DNA of 64,000 nt from Ascidiimonas sp046199005 (GCA_046199005.1 CP176050.1:2356001-2420000), one strand, 5' to 3'. Counted from the first letter of the stretch, positions 44,769-54,633 are shown. Translations and numbers: made by a program. The notes: generated by a model not told the origin, from the sequence alone.

Positions 44769-44800
44769 TTGTTTAACTAATTTATGCTAAAGTTAAACAA
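44769..44800. promoter_or_regulatory. perfect inverted repeat upstream of msrA-folE
   Basis: TTGTTTAACT (44769-44778) and AGTTAAACAA (44791-44800) are perfect 10-bp inverted arms separated by 12 bases, in the 161-base spacer between msrA and the DUF5916 gene. This is typical of a dimeric repressor or activator site. The regulator is not identified. Confidence 0.6.
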
Positions 44801-44849
44801 ATTAAAATATTTTAACTTTTAATTGTGACCATCTCATAGATCATCCTTT

Positions 44850-44857
44850 TAGTTTTG
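44850..44857 (+). promoter_or_regulatory. Bacteroidota -7 box of the DUF5916 gene
   Basis: TAGTTTTG matches TAnnTTTG, 45 bases upstream of the start codon. Confidence 0.45.
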
Positions 44858-44902
44858 CGAGAAGAATTCCTAAGAAGTCAAGAATAATTTTTAAATTTTT
44901 CA

Positions 44903-47326
44903 ATGTTACGAAAAATCGTACTGTTTGCCGCTATTTTTAATTCTTTCTACGCATTTTCTCAGTATGAAACTAAAGAATTGATTATCACCAGGATAAATAC
45001 ACCTCCAAAGATAGACGGTAGATTAGACGAAAAAATCTGGGAAAACTTACCTGCCGCAAACAATTTCTTCATGTTAGAACCAGACAACGTCTCTTCTGAA
45101 AGAACAACTCATAAAACAGTGGTGAAAATGGCCTATGACAATAAGGCAATTTATGTAGGTGCCTATTTATTTGATCATGAGCCTGAAAAAATTCTCAAGC
45201 AATTCAGTCAACGCGATAATATTTTCGTTCAGGCCGATTTTTTTTCAATTAACATCAACACGTTGAACGACGGCATTAATGAAACTGTCTTCTATGTAAC
45301 CAGTGCAGGCACTATAGGTGATTCTCGGAAAGTAAATGACAATGAAGATTTTAATTTTAATAGCGTGTTTCAATGTAATGTGACTCATGATGAAAAAGGT
45401 TGGTATGCAGAATTTAAGATCCCATACAATGCATTACGGTTTCCTGAAATTCCGGTTCAAGACTGGAGTATTAATTTTTACAGAAGGATTAACCATCTCA
45501 ACGAAAGCTATAGTTGGAATCAGGTAAACCGAGGTACTGGTTTTAGTACACAATACAATGGCTTACTTAAAGGATTAAAAGATATTGATCCACCGCTTAG
45601 ACTCATTCTTTTTCCTTTTGTTCAGGCAAGCACTACCTTATCAGAAGATAAACCCTCTAATGATTTTAGTATGGGCATGGATATCAAGTATGGTATTACC
45701 GATAATTTTACACTGGACGCCACACTTATTCCCGATTTTGGTCAGGCGGCATTTGATAATGTAGAGCTCAATCTGGGTCCGTTTGAACAAGTATTCTCTG
45801 AAAATCGCCAGTTCTTCAATGAAGGCATTGAGCTTTTCGAGAAGGGAGGACTTTTTTTCAGCAGACGTATTGGCAGTGCACCATCCCGAAGAGGTGAGGT
45901 AGAAGACGCCCTTGCCGAAAATGAGGAAATCCTGGATAATCCAGATAAAACAGGCCTTCTAAATGCAGTAAAAGTATCTGGAAGAACAAAAGGCAATTTA
46001 GGCGTCGGTATATTAAACGCACTTACCGAACAGGTGGCGGCGAAAGTAAGAGACACTATTACAGGTGAAATCAGAGATTTTAAAACAGAATCACTGGCAA
46101 ACTATAATGTCTTTGTTCTGGATCAACAATTCAATCAAAATTCTTCCGTCACCCTAGTTAACACCAATGTAACAAGATCAGGCTCCTTTCGAGATGCAAA
46201 TGTGACCGGATTACTTTACAATATTTCAAACAAACGAAATTCATACAATTTTGAAGGCGGTCTAAGAGCTAGCTTTGTGAATGATGGAGAAACGATTTCA
46301 GGAATACGAACCAATTTTGAAGTTCGAAAAACCACGGGGAATTTTAGATGGTTTTTTGGTCATTTTATGGCAGATACCAACTATGATAGTAATGATCTGG
46401 GAATCCTCTTTCGAAATAACTTCAATAATCTGGCAGGCAGAATTTCGTATGAGATATTTAAACCTACTGAAAAATTCAACAAATACAGAATAGCACTGCG
46501 TGTTAATCACAGGAGGCTTTTTGAGCCGTCGGTCATTACGCGCAATTCGGTATCTCTGGATACATTTTTTGTCACACCTAGTAGATTTGCCTTTGGAGCC
46601 GACTTAAGATACAATAGCGAAGAAGACGATTATTTTGAGCCAAGAATTGAAGGAAGGTACCTCACCATTGAATCAAATCTAGGCGGAGGTGCTTTTATTT
46701 CTACAGATTACAGAAAAAAACTTGCTTTTGATGTGGGTATCGGTTATCGTAATTGGTTTGGTGATGAGCAAAAAGCCTATTCCGTATTCTTTTCGCCGCG
46801 CTATCGATTTTCAGACAATTTTTTATTAATATGGAACTCAGAATATATCAAGCGAAACCATAATTATGGTTACATTGATGATAATGAGGTAGATGTGTTT
46901 ATTGGCGAAAGAGATATTACAAGTGTTGAAAACTCGCTAAGCGCCAGCTATAATTTTAATTCATATAAAGCGATCAACCTTCGTTTTAGAAATTTCTGGA
47001 GTACGGCAGATTATTCCGGTGGTAATTTCTTTATTCTGAATCCAAACGGATCAAGATCGCCTTTTCCTTATGACCTTAGCGAGAATGATCCTAATACTAA
47101 CTTCAACATATGGAATCTTGATCTCAGCTTCAATTGGAGGTTTTCTCCCGGTAGTGAAGCCATCTTACTCTATCGAAATTCTATTTTCAATGAAGATGAC
47201 AATTCGTCTCTGGGTTACGGTAAAAGTCTGGAAAATCTATTTCAACAACCGGCCAATCACACCATTTCATTAAGAGTTGTTTATTTTCTAGATGTAAATA
47301 ACTGGAAAAACTCCTTTAAAGGTTAA
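44903..47326 (+). CDS. DUF5916 protein with CBM9-like N-terminal domain
   Basis: This 807-residue protein has a signal peptide (residues 1-19) and an N-terminal beta-sandwich domain of the CBM9-like type (about 30-230; P-P-K-I-D-G-R-L-D-E-x-I-W). A long C-terminal region of beta strands follows, with many Asp, Asn and Tyr, that resembles an outer-membrane barrel. DUF5916 proteins are common in Bacteroidota, and their role is unknown. It stands alone with its own promoter-like box, and the next gene is 55 bases downstream. Confidence 0.85.
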   Translation: MLRKIVLFAAIFNSFYAFSQYETKELIITRINTPPKIDGRLDEKIWENLPAANNFFMLEPDNVSSERTTHKTVVKMAYDNKAIYVGAYLFDHEPEKILKQFSQRDNIFVQADFFSININTLNDGINETVFYVTSAGTIGDSRKVNDNEDFNFNSVFQCNVTHDEKGWYAEFKIPYNALRFPEIPVQDWSINFYRRINHLNESYSWNQVNRGTGFSTQYNGLLKGLKDIDPPLRLILFPFVQASTTLSEDKPSNDFSMGMDIKYGITDNFTLDATLIPDFGQAAFDNVELNLGPFEQVFSENRQFFNEGIELFEKGGLFFSRRIGSAPSRRGEVEDALAENEEILDNPDKTGLLNAVKVSGRTKGNLGVGILNALTEQVAAKVRDTITGEIRDFKTESLANYNVFVLDQQFNQNSSVTLVNTNVTRSGSFRDANVTGLLYNISNKRNSYNFEGGLRASFVNDGETISGIRTNFEVRKTTGNFRWFFGHFMADTNYDSNDLGILFRNNFNNLAGRISYEIFKPTEKFNKYRIALRVNHRRLFEPSVITRNSVSLDTFFVTPSRFAFGADLRYNSEEDDYFEPRIEGRYLTIESNLGGGAFISTDYRKKLAFDVGIGYRNWFGDEQKAYSVFFSPRYRFSDNFLLIWNSEYIKRNHNYGYIDDNEVDVFIGERDITSVENSLSASYNFNSYKAINLRFRNFWSTADYSGGNFFILNPNGSRSPFPYDLSENDPNTNFNIWNLDLSFNWRFSPGSEAILLYRNSIFNEDDNSSLGYGKSLENLFQQPANHTISLRVVYFLDVNNWKNSFKG

Positions 47327-47381
47327 TTTTTTTTGTAACATCTATAGCTTATGTTTACTTTCACCTTAACAAAAATAGCGT

Positions 47382-48059
47382 ATGATTACAGCGACTAATG
47401 TACATAAGTCTTTTGGGGAACTTGAAGTTCTCAAAGGGGTGGATCTTCATATAGAAAAAGGAGAGATTATAAGCATTGTCGGAGCTTCCGGAGCTGGCAA
47501 AACAACCTTGCTGCAAATATTAGGCACTCTTGATCGTATGGATACAGGGCTGGAAAGCGAACTTATTATCAACGGCCAGGCGATTGAAAAACTCGGCGAT
47601 AAAGAACTAGCTCGTTTTAGAAATGAACACATTGGTTTTATTTTCCAATTTCATCAATTGCTTCCAGAGTTTACCGCGCTGGAAAATGTTTGCATTCCTG
47701 CTTTTATAAAAAAGGAACCTAAGGAAACTGCCGTTAAACGAGCCAAAGAACTTCTTGATTTTCTTGGTTTATCTCAGAGGTATGATCACAAACCCAATCA
47801 CCTCTCAGGAGGAGAACAGCAACGTGTGGCCGTCGCAAGAGCACTTATAAACACACCTTCGGTCGTTTTTGCTGATGAACCTAGTGGCAATCTGGACTCA
47901 GAGTCCGCCGAGAATCTACACCAACTTTTTTTTAAACTACGCGACAATTTTAATCAGACTTTCGTAATCGTTACCCACAACAGAAAACTGGCAGAAATGG
48001 CAGATCGTAAATTAGTGATGCAGGATGGAAAAATCGTTGTTAGAGAGAAAATAGCCTAA
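47382..48059 (+). CDS. LolD-like ABC transporter ATP-binding protein
   Basis: This 225-residue ATPase has Walker A G-A-S-G-A-G-K-T-T (34-42) and the Q-loop F-Q-F-H-Q-L-L. The signature L-S-G-G-E-Q-Q-R-V-A-V-A-R-A is followed by Walker B and the D-loop F-A-D-E-P-S-G-N-L-D-S-E. It most resembles LolD/MacB-type ATPases, which drive lipoprotein release or export. The membrane subunit is not adjacent, so the assignment to the Lol system is inference. Confidence 0.93.
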   Translation: MITATNVHKSFGELEVLKGVDLHIEKGEIISIVGASGAGKTTLLQILGTLDRMDTGLESELIINGQAIEKLGDKELARFRNEHIGFIFQFHQLLPEFTALENVCIPAFIKKEPKETAVKRAKELLDFLGLSQRYDHKPNHLSGGEQQRVAVARALINTPSVVFADEPSGNLDSESAENLHQLFFKLRDNFNQTFVIVTHNRKLAEMADRKLVMQDGKIVVREKIA

Positions 48060-48072
48060 CTATTTTTTTGCT

Positions 48073-48849
48073 GTGGAAAATAAATTATCAAAAGAATCGC
48101 TAAAATCATTTCTAGATGAAAAGGTAGATCTTTATAATCATCCCAAATTTATCGATACTGATCCCATTCAGATCCCGCATCAATTTCAGCTCAAACAAGA
48201 TATTGAAATTGCCGGATTTCTGACAGCAACTATTGCCTGGGGCAATAGAAAAAGTATCATCACCAATGCAAAACAGATGATGCAGCTTATGGGTCAATCA
48301 CCATTTGATTTTGTGATGAATTATCAAACCGATGCTTCTTACTTATTTGATTCATTCGTTCATCGTACTTTTAATTCAACAGATCTAAGCTATTTTATAG
48401 AAGCGTTGCAACGCATATACCAGCACCACGGCGGTATGGAAAAAGTTTTTCGAAGATATGCAACCCATGATTCACTACAACCGGCAATACATCAATTTAA
48501 ACAACTTTTTTTTCAAGAAAATTTCCCTTCGAGAACTCAAAAACACGTATCAGACCCTTCAAGGGGCAGCGCTGCGAAGAGAATTAATATGTTTTTGAGA
48601 TGGATGGTTCGTAAAGATCAGAAAGGTGTCGATTTTGGTATTTGGAAATCTTTACAACCCCATATTTTATCGTGCCCTCTTGACGTTCATTCAGGAAATG
48701 TGGCGCGTAAATTAGGGCTTCTAAGTAGAAAACAGAACGATGCAAAAGCGGTAACGGAACTTGATCGTATGCTACGTGAACTAGATCCTGAAGATCCCGT
48801 CAAGTACGATTTTGCACTTTTCGGGCTAGGTGTCTTTGAAAAGTTTTAA
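48073..48849 (+). CDS. TIGR02757 family protein
   Basis: This 258-residue protein starts with GTG. It has W-G-N-R-K-S-I (residues 56-62) and S-R-G-S-A-A-K-R-I-N-M-F-L-R-W-M-V-R, a motif I associate with TIGR02757. It ends with Y-D-F-A-L-F-G-L-G-V-F-E. The function is unknown. It lies 13 bases after the ABC ATPase gene, so the two are co-transcribed. It looks helical and soluble and carries no signal peptide. Confidence 0.85.
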   Translation: MENKLSKESLKSFLDEKVDLYNHPKFIDTDPIQIPHQFQLKQDIEIAGFLTATIAWGNRKSIITNAKQMMQLMGQSPFDFVMNYQTDASYLFDSFVHRTFNSTDLSYFIEALQRIYQHHGGMEKVFRRYATHDSLQPAIHQFKQLFFQENFPSRTQKHVSDPSRGSAAKRINMFLRWMVRKDQKGVDFGIWKSLQPHILSCPLDVHSGNVARKLGLLSRKQNDAKAVTELDRMLRELDPEDPVKYDFALFGLGVFEKF

Positions 48850-48895
48850 ATAAAATCCCATAATGTCGTATTTTCATATGCTAAATTCCTTTTCG

Positions 48896-50386
48896 ATGAA
48901 AATTAAGATTACTGGCATGTTTTTCATAAGCCTATTCAGCACTTTGGTGTGCTTCTCACAATCCAGAAATATTCCTGCGGATACTATGGTAATTACCCAT
49001 CATGAAGTAACTGTTAAGGGAACTAAATTTTCATATAAAGCCACCACAGGTACACAACCTGTATGGAATGAGAAAGATGAAACAGTTGCTACCCTTTTTT
49101 ATACTTATTATGAACGAAAAAATGTAACCGACCGCACCAAGCGCCCGTTAGTGATCTCTTTTAACGGTGGTCCAGGATCAGCTTCCGTATGGATGCATCT
49201 GGCATACACAGGCCCCAGAATCCTTAAAATTGATGATGAGGGATATCCCGTTCAACCTTATGGAGTAATTGAAAACCCGTATTCCATTTTGGACGTTGCA
49301 GATATCGTTTTTGTAAATCCTGTGAATACTGCTTTTTCAAGAATTTTAGAAAAAGATAAAGCGAAGGTAGACAGATCTGATTTTTTCGGAGTAAATGCAG
49401 ATATCAAATACCTTGCAGAATGGTTAAATACCTTTGTAAGCCGCCTAAATCGTTGGCGGTCACCTAAATACCTTATCGGTGAAAGTTATGGTACTACTAG
49501 GGTTTCAGGACTGGCTTTAGAGCTTCAAAATGCGCAATGGATGTATTTAAATGGAGTAATTCTTGTGTCCCCCACCGAAATAGGGATCAAACGGGAAGGT
49601 CCGGTTGAGGTTGCCAACCGCCTCCCCTACTTCACTGCAGCTGCATGGTATCAAAATGCTCTAAACGAGAATTTACAACAAAAAGATTTAGAGGAGTTAC
49701 TTCCTGAGGTAGAAAAATACGCTATTGAAGAATTTCTGCCCGCACTTGCTAAAGGAGGTTTTTTAGCGCCTGAAAAGAAAAAAGAAGTTGCCGAAAAGGT
49801 AGCGTATTATTCGGGGCTTACGGAAAAAGAAATTCTGGATAACAATCTTGATGTAGCGACTTCTTATTTTTGGAAAGCTTTGCTAAGAGATCGTGGTTAC
49901 ACTATAGGAAGATTGGATAGTCGCTATCTTGGGCTGGATGAAAAGGATGCCGGAAGCAGTCCAGATTACAATTCAGAACTCACATCATGGCTTCATTCGT
50001 TCACCCCTGCGATCAATTATTATCTCAGAGAAGAATTAAACTTTAAAACAGATATGAAGTACAATATGTTTGGACCTGTGAGACCGTGGGATAGGTCTCA
50101 AAACAATACTGGTGCACAATTAAGACAGGCAATGGCACAAAATCCTTTTCTGAATGTACTTATACAATCGGGATACTTCGACGGAGCAACCAACTATTTT
50201 GATGCAAAGTATACGATGTGGCAACTTGATCCTGGCGGGAAAATGAAAGAACGGTTGGATTTTAAAGGATATCGAAGTGGCCATATGATGTACCTCAGAA
50301 GAGAAGATCTGATCAAAGCAAACGATGACCTAAGATCCTTTATCAAACGCACTATGTCTTTTGGAAAACCTGCTAAATATGATTGA
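48896..50386 (+). CDS. S10-family serine carboxypeptidase
   Basis: With the ATG at 48896 the protein has 496 residues and a clean signal peptide (about residues 1-21). Upstream in-frame ATGs at 48863 and 48878 would add a less typical N-terminus. Active-site motifs are F-N-G-G-P-G-S (89-95), the catalytic serine in G-E-S-Y-G-T (Ser197) and the His in Y-R-S-G-H-M. A catalytic Asp is expected in the V-L-I-Q-S-G-Y-F-D region. It is a secreted or periplasmic peptidase. It follows the TIGR02757 gene closely. Confidence 0.9.
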   Translation: MKIKITGMFFISLFSTLVCFSQSRNIPADTMVITHHEVTVKGTKFSYKATTGTQPVWNEKDETVATLFYTYYERKNVTDRTKRPLVISFNGGPGSASVWMHLAYTGPRILKIDDEGYPVQPYGVIENPYSILDVADIVFVNPVNTAFSRILEKDKAKVDRSDFFGVNADIKYLAEWLNTFVSRLNRWRSPKYLIGESYGTTRVSGLALELQNAQWMYLNGVILVSPTEIGIKREGPVEVANRLPYFTAAAWYQNALNENLQQKDLEELLPEVEKYAIEEFLPALAKGGFLAPEKKKEVAEKVAYYSGLTEKEILDNNLDVATSYFWKALLRDRGYTIGRLDSRYLGLDEKDAGSSPDYNSELTSWLHSFTPAINYYLREELNFKTDMKYNMFGPVRPWDRSQNNTGAQLRQAMAQNPFLNVLIQSGYFDGATNYFDAKYTMWQLDPGGKMKERLDFKGYRSGHMMYLRREDLIKANDDLRSFIKRTMSFGKPAKYD

Positions 50387-50432
50387 TTATTTAAAAAAAT
50401 CTTAATTGAATTAATTTACATTTTTAAACAAT

Positions 50433-50440
50433 TATATTTG
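50433..50440 (+). promoter_or_regulatory. Bacteroidota -7 box of the batA operon
   Basis: TATATTTG, an exact TAnnTTTG match, 16 bases before the BatA start codon. Confidence 0.6.
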
Positions 50441-50456
50441 ACAAATTTTTATTAGA

Positions 50457-52385
50457 ATGCAATTCAAAAATCCGGAAGTACTTTGGGCATTATTTCTTCT
50501 CCTAATTCCGGTAATTGTTCATTTATTTCAACTTAGACGCTTTCAGAAAGTCCCTTTTACCAACGTAAAATTTCTTAAAGAAGTAGTTCTCCAAACCCGC
50601 AAAAGCCGTAATCTCAAGAAATGGTTAGTTCTCATTTCCCGGCTATTACTTTTAGCCATGCTGATAATTGCATTTGCACAACCTTATATTGCCAATCGAA
50701 ATATTCTTCAATCCAGTCAGGAAATGGTGATCTATTTGGACAACTCTTTTAGCATGCAGGCTCCAGGCAAAAATGGTCCTTTATTTGATGAAGCTGTTCA
50801 GGAACTTATAAAAGGAATCGACGAAGAGAGCAGCTACTCATTATTCACGAATACCGATACTTTCAGAGAAGCAACCCTAAAAAGCAATAAAGAGGCCTTA
50901 CTGGGGCTAAATTATTCTCAGAATCAATTATCCTACAATGAAATACTTCTCAAAGCAAAAAACCTCTTTTCTAAAGATGCAGAGAGTGTCAAAAATTTAG
51001 TGGTCATTTCAGATTTTCAAAATAACGACGCAACCTTAACTCAATTAGCTGATTCAGCACTACAAATACGTCCTGTAGTATTACGCCCCACGAATTGGAC
51101 CAACATAAGTATAGACAGTGTTTACGTCAAAAATAGCACTGCTTCGGGCATGGAAGTAAATGTTGTTCTTAAAAGAAATACATCTGAGGGTGAGGAAAAA
51201 GCTATTTCTCTTTATAATAAAGGTACTCTAGTGGCTAAAGCAGGTACTGATTTTCAAGATAACAATAGCTGTGAAATTACCTTTACGCTGCCCAGTGACC
51301 AATCGGTTGAAGCACAAATTACACTAGATGATACTAGTTTGTTCTATGATAATAGTTTTTACTTTACAGTAAATAACAATGAAAAAATAAATGTATTAAG
51401 CATTAATGGAAATACCTCACGGTATCTGGAACGAATTTATACGAAGGATGAATTCAATTTAATTACTGTAGCCCTTGAAAATCTCAATTTTAGCGATCTT
51501 GAGAAACAGCACTTGATCATCCTCAACGAATTGAGGTCTATTACACCTGCCCTTCTCAATGGTTTAAATACATTTAAACGAAATGGCGGAACCATTATCT
51601 TTATTCCTTCATTGGAAGCTTCTTTGGAGGAAAATAATTTGTTTCTCAAAAATTTTGGCATTCCCGGCTTTTCTGGAAAACACGAGAGTGCCAAAAAAAT
51701 CACCGATATTAATTTTGACCATCCTGTTTTCAAAGAAGTATTTGAAAAACGCGTAAGTAATTTTCAATACCCACAGTCTTTAAAAGGATTTACATTTGAA
51801 AGTAAGCAGAATGGAGCTCTTAATTATCAGGATCAGGATCCTTTTCTATTCAATAGAGAGTCGGTTTATGTGTTTAGTGCTCCTCTCGGCTCAGAAAACT
51901 CCAATTTTAAAAACTCGCCACTGATAGTGCCGGTTTTCTACAATATCGCATTAAAAAGTTTTCCATTACCTAAATTATATTACCAAATTGGTGCTGAAAA
52001 CACAGTTGCAATTCAGGCAGAGTTGGCAAAAGATGAAGTACTCTCACTGGTGAAAGGGGAAGATCGTTTTATTCCGTTACAACGATCTTTTAGTGATAAT
52101 GTTATACTGACCTTTAATTCAAACCCTACCGTAGCAGGAATCTATGATATAGTTGACGGGACACAATTAATTAAAAAATTAAGCTTCAATTATCAAAGAA
52201 CAGAAAGCCTGTCTTCACCTGTTACTACCGAGACATCTTTAACTCAAGAAATCTATACAGATGTAGCTTCCTTTTACGACCAATTAAAAAAAGAAAACAG
52301 GGTAACGGACCTTTGGAAATGGTTTGTTATTTTTGCATTGGGTTTTCTCATTATAGAAATACTTCTTTTAAAATTCCTGAAATGA
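50457..52385 (+). CDS. BatA-domain membrane protein
   Basis: This 642-residue protein opens with the BatA N-terminal signature (F-K-N-P-E-V-L-W-A-L-F-L-L-L-I-P-V-I-V-H, then a helix at about 58-77). A VWA-like domain follows (I-Y-L-D-N-S-F-S-M, about 96-104) and a long periplasmic part, ending with a final helix (about 622-640). It resembles the membrane VWA proteins of the aerotolerance type. Its last codons overlap the next gene by four bases (ATGA). The role of this family in Bacteroidota is poorly defined. Confidence 0.88.
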   Translation: MQFKNPEVLWALFLLLIPVIVHLFQLRRFQKVPFTNVKFLKEVVLQTRKSRNLKKWLVLISRLLLLAMLIIAFAQPYIANRNILQSSQEMVIYLDNSFSMQAPGKNGPLFDEAVQELIKGIDEESSYSLFTNTDTFREATLKSNKEALLGLNYSQNQLSYNEILLKAKNLFSKDAESVKNLVVISDFQNNDATLTQLADSALQIRPVVLRPTNWTNISIDSVYVKNSTASGMEVNVVLKRNTSEGEEKAISLYNKGTLVAKAGTDFQDNNSCEITFTLPSDQSVEAQITLDDTSLFYDNSFYFTVNNNEKINVLSINGNTSRYLERIYTKDEFNLITVALENLNFSDLEKQHLIILNELRSITPALLNGLNTFKRNGGTIIFIPSLEASLEENNLFLKNFGIPGFSGKHESAKKITDINFDHPVFKEVFEKRVSNFQYPQSLKGFTFESKQNGALNYQDQDPFLFNRESVYVFSAPLGSENSNFKNSPLIVPVFYNIALKSFPLPKLYYQIGAENTVAIQAELAKDEVLSLVKGEDRFIPLQRSFSDNVILTFNSNPTVAGIYDIVDGTQLIKKLSFNYQRTESLSSPVTTETSLTQEIYTDVASFYDQLKKENRVTDLWKWFVIFALGFLIIEILLLKFLK

Positions 52386-53644
52386 ATTTGCTTCTTAAAT
52401 CGGTAACAATTCTGGATCATACATCCGATTATCATCAAAAAGTAAAAGATATACTCATTGAAAACGGAACGATTACCAAAATCAATGACCAAATAGAAGC
52501 TCCTGAGGGTCTGGAAGTGTTTAGCTACAATAATCTACACGTTTCACGTGGCTGGTTTGACAGTGGGGTATGCTTTGGCGAACCAGGCTTTGAAGAAAGG
52601 GAAACTATCGTAAATGGTCTTAAAACAGCTGCTTATAGTGGGTTTACAAAAGTTCTATTCAATCCTAATACCCATCCTGTAGTAGAAAGTAAATCCGATA
52701 TAGCTTTTATCAAAGAAAAAGCAAAGAACAACGTAGTTACCCTGGAAGCGATATCTACACTTACCAAAAACGGTCAAGGTGAAGAACTTGCTGAGCTTTT
52801 TGATTCTCATAACGCAGGAGCAAAAGGTTTCTATGATTATAAATCACCTATATCCAATCCTAATTTATTGAAACTTGCCTTACAGTATGCACAGGGGTTT
52901 GACGGCTTGGTATTCTCCTATCCGCAAGAAAATAGAATTGCCGGGAATGGAATTGTAAATGAAGAAGAAACCGCTACTTATCTAGGCCTTAAAGGTATAC
53001 CTTCCTTAGCAGAAGACCTTCAGGTGGCGAGAGATCTTTTCCTTCTTGAATACACGGGTGGAAAATTACATATTCCCACCATTTCGACACGAGGAGCGGT
53101 CACTTTAATTCGCAACGCTAAGAAGAAAGGATTGAATGTGAGTTGCAGCACCACCGTTCACCATCTTTTCTTTGCTGATGAAGTACTTAAGGATTTTGAT
53201 TCGAACACGAAGGTATTACCCCCTCTAAGAGCCCAAAAAGATCGTAATATTTTGAGAGACGCTGTCTTAGATGGAACTATCGACATGGTTACTTCAGATC
53301 ATAATCCCCTGAATATAGAACTTAAAAAAGTAGAATTTGATCACGCTGCTTTTGGAACCATAGGATTAGAGAGTAGTTTTGGGGTGCTCAACAAACTATT
53401 CCCGACAAAACAAGCTATTGAAATACTTACGCGTGGAACGGATAGATTTGGGCTTAAAAGCACATCCATAAAAGAAGGAAATAAAGCCGATCTAAGCTTG
53501 TTTGATCCCGATATTAATTACACATTCTCCAAAGAACACATTCAATCTTCATCGAAGAATTCTATTTTTATGGAGGAAACATTGAAAGGAAAACCAATAG
53601 GCATCATCTCTAACAATAAATTTGTGTTAGCACCTAAAATATGA
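52382..53644 (+). CDS. dihydroorotase-like protein lacking metal ligands
   Basis: This 420-residue amidohydrolase-fold protein resembles dihydroorotase. The metal-binding D-x-H-x-H-x-R-x-P-G motif is D60-S-G62-V-C64-F-G-E-P-G. The later H-A-E-D segment is S-Y-P-Q-E, and H-I-x-H-x-S-T is H-I-P-T-I-S-T. The final T-D-H-A-P-H is S-D-H-N-P-L. Most zinc ligands are thus gone, so it is probably inactive and perhaps structural, as known for pseudo-dihydroorotases paired with aspartate transcarbamoylase. It overlaps the BatA stop by four bases and is probably coupled to the following small genes. Confidence 0.87.
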   Translation: MNLLLKSVTILDHTSDYHQKVKDILIENGTITKINDQIEAPEGLEVFSYNNLHVSRGWFDSGVCFGEPGFEERETIVNGLKTAAYSGFTKVLFNPNTHPVVESKSDIAFIKEKAKNNVVTLEAISTLTKNGQGEELAELFDSHNAGAKGFYDYKSPISNPNLLKLALQYAQGFDGLVFSYPQENRIAGNGIVNEEETATYLGLKGIPSLAEDLQVARDLFLLEYTGGKLHIPTISTRGAVTLIRNAKKKGLNVSCSTTVHHLFFADEVLKDFDSNTKVLPPLRAQKDRNILRDAVLDGTIDMVTSDHNPLNIELKKVEFDHAAFGTIGLESSFGVLNKLFPTKQAIEILTRGTDRFGLKSTSIKEGNKADLSLFDPDINYTFSKEHIQSSSKNSIFMEETLKGKPIGIISNNKFVLAPKI

Positions 53645-53970
53645 GTACTCATTCAACAAAAGAAGGAAAAACAGCCGCCGTTGTAAGCTACATTACCATT
53701 ATAGGATGCATTATCGCCATCTTCATGAATATGGATTCTAAAAATAGTTTTGCAAGATTTCATATTCGTCAGGCATTTGGAATTCATATTGCTTTTTACG
53801 GTTTGGGTATTTTAGTGAGTCAGTTCAATAGTTGGTTTATATCCTCTGCATTTTACGTTTTCTTCATAGTGCTTTGGGTTTATGGATTTGTAGGAGCTGT
53901 ACAAGAGAGAAAGACAAGCATTCCGCTATTGGGGGCTTCCTTCCAGTCGTGGTTTAAATTTATCAAATAA
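53641..53970 (+). CDS. DUF4870-like membrane protein
   Basis: This 109-residue protein has three hydrophobic helices (about 13-30, 45-62 and 68-90). It carries the F-A-R-F-H-I-R-Q-A-F-G segment typical of DUF4870/TIC20-like proteins. Its start overlaps the dihydroorotase-like stop by four bases, and it shares one base with the next start. The function is unknown, though some relatives are membrane import components. Confidence 0.85.
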   Translation: MSTHSTKEGKTAAVVSYITIIGCIIAIFMNMDSKNSFARFHIRQAFGIHIAFYGLGILVSQFNSWFISSAFYVFFIVLWVYGFVGAVQERKTSIPLLGASFQSWFKFIK

Positions 53971-54629
53971 TGCCAGAAAAAGAATTATCATTAAAACATA
54001 TAGTAAGGCCGTCGAGCGGCAAACAAGAAAAAACTCCTGTACTGTTCATGTTTCACGGTTACGGCAGTAATGAAGATGACCTATTTTCATTTGCAGGCGA
54101 ACTCCCTGAAGATTTATGCATAATCTCAGCAAGAGCTCCTTATGAATTAATGCCTAACGGCTACGCATGGTATGCTATTCAATACGACCCTATAGGTGGA
54201 AAATGGAGTGATGATGAACAAGCGAAAAAGTCAAGAGATCTGATTGTCAGCTTTATTGACGAGGCAATTAAAGCGTATGACTTAGATTCGTCTAATGTTA
54301 CCTTACTTGGTTTTAGTCAAGGCACCATATTGAGTTACGCGGTAGCATTAAGCTATCCGGAAAAAATTCGTAACGTTATTGCTTTAAGCGGCTTTATCAA
54401 TGAAAAGATCTTAAAAGAATCATGGCAGGATCAAAATTTTGATTCGCTCGACATTTATGCCAGTCATGGAAATGTAGATCAGGTGATACCGGCAGAATGG
54501 GCCCGTAATTCGAAAAAAGTACTAGATGAACAAAGCATCAAATATGTTTACGAAGAGTTTCCGGTAGGTCACGGAGTAGCACCTCAGAATTTTTATTCGT
54601 TTCAAAAATGGCTTTCCGAAAGAATCTAG
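53970..54629 (+). CDS. alpha/beta-hydrolase, carboxylesterase/phospholipase type
   Basis: This 219-residue protein has the serine-hydrolase motif G-F-S-Q-G (Ser116). It has the oxyanion segment M-F-H-G-Y-G-S-N (27-34), the acidic residue in G-N-V-D-Q-V-I-P and the His in V-G-H-G-V. It resembles small bacterial carboxylesterases of the YpfH/PLP type. No signal peptide is seen. The substrate is unknown. It ends the plus-strand operon that begins with BatA, and the next gene is convergent. Confidence 0.9.
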   Translation: MPEKELSLKHIVRPSSGKQEKTPVLFMFHGYGSNEDDLFSFAGELPEDLCIISARAPYELMPNGYAWYAIQYDPIGGKWSDDEQAKKSRDLIVSFIDEAIKAYDLDSSNVTLLGFSQGTILSYAVALSYPEKIRNVIALSGFINEKILKESWQDQNFDSLDIYASHGNVDQVIPAEWARNSKKVLDEQSIKYVYEEFPVGHGVAPQNFYSFQKWLSERI

Positions 54630-54633
54630 AAGC

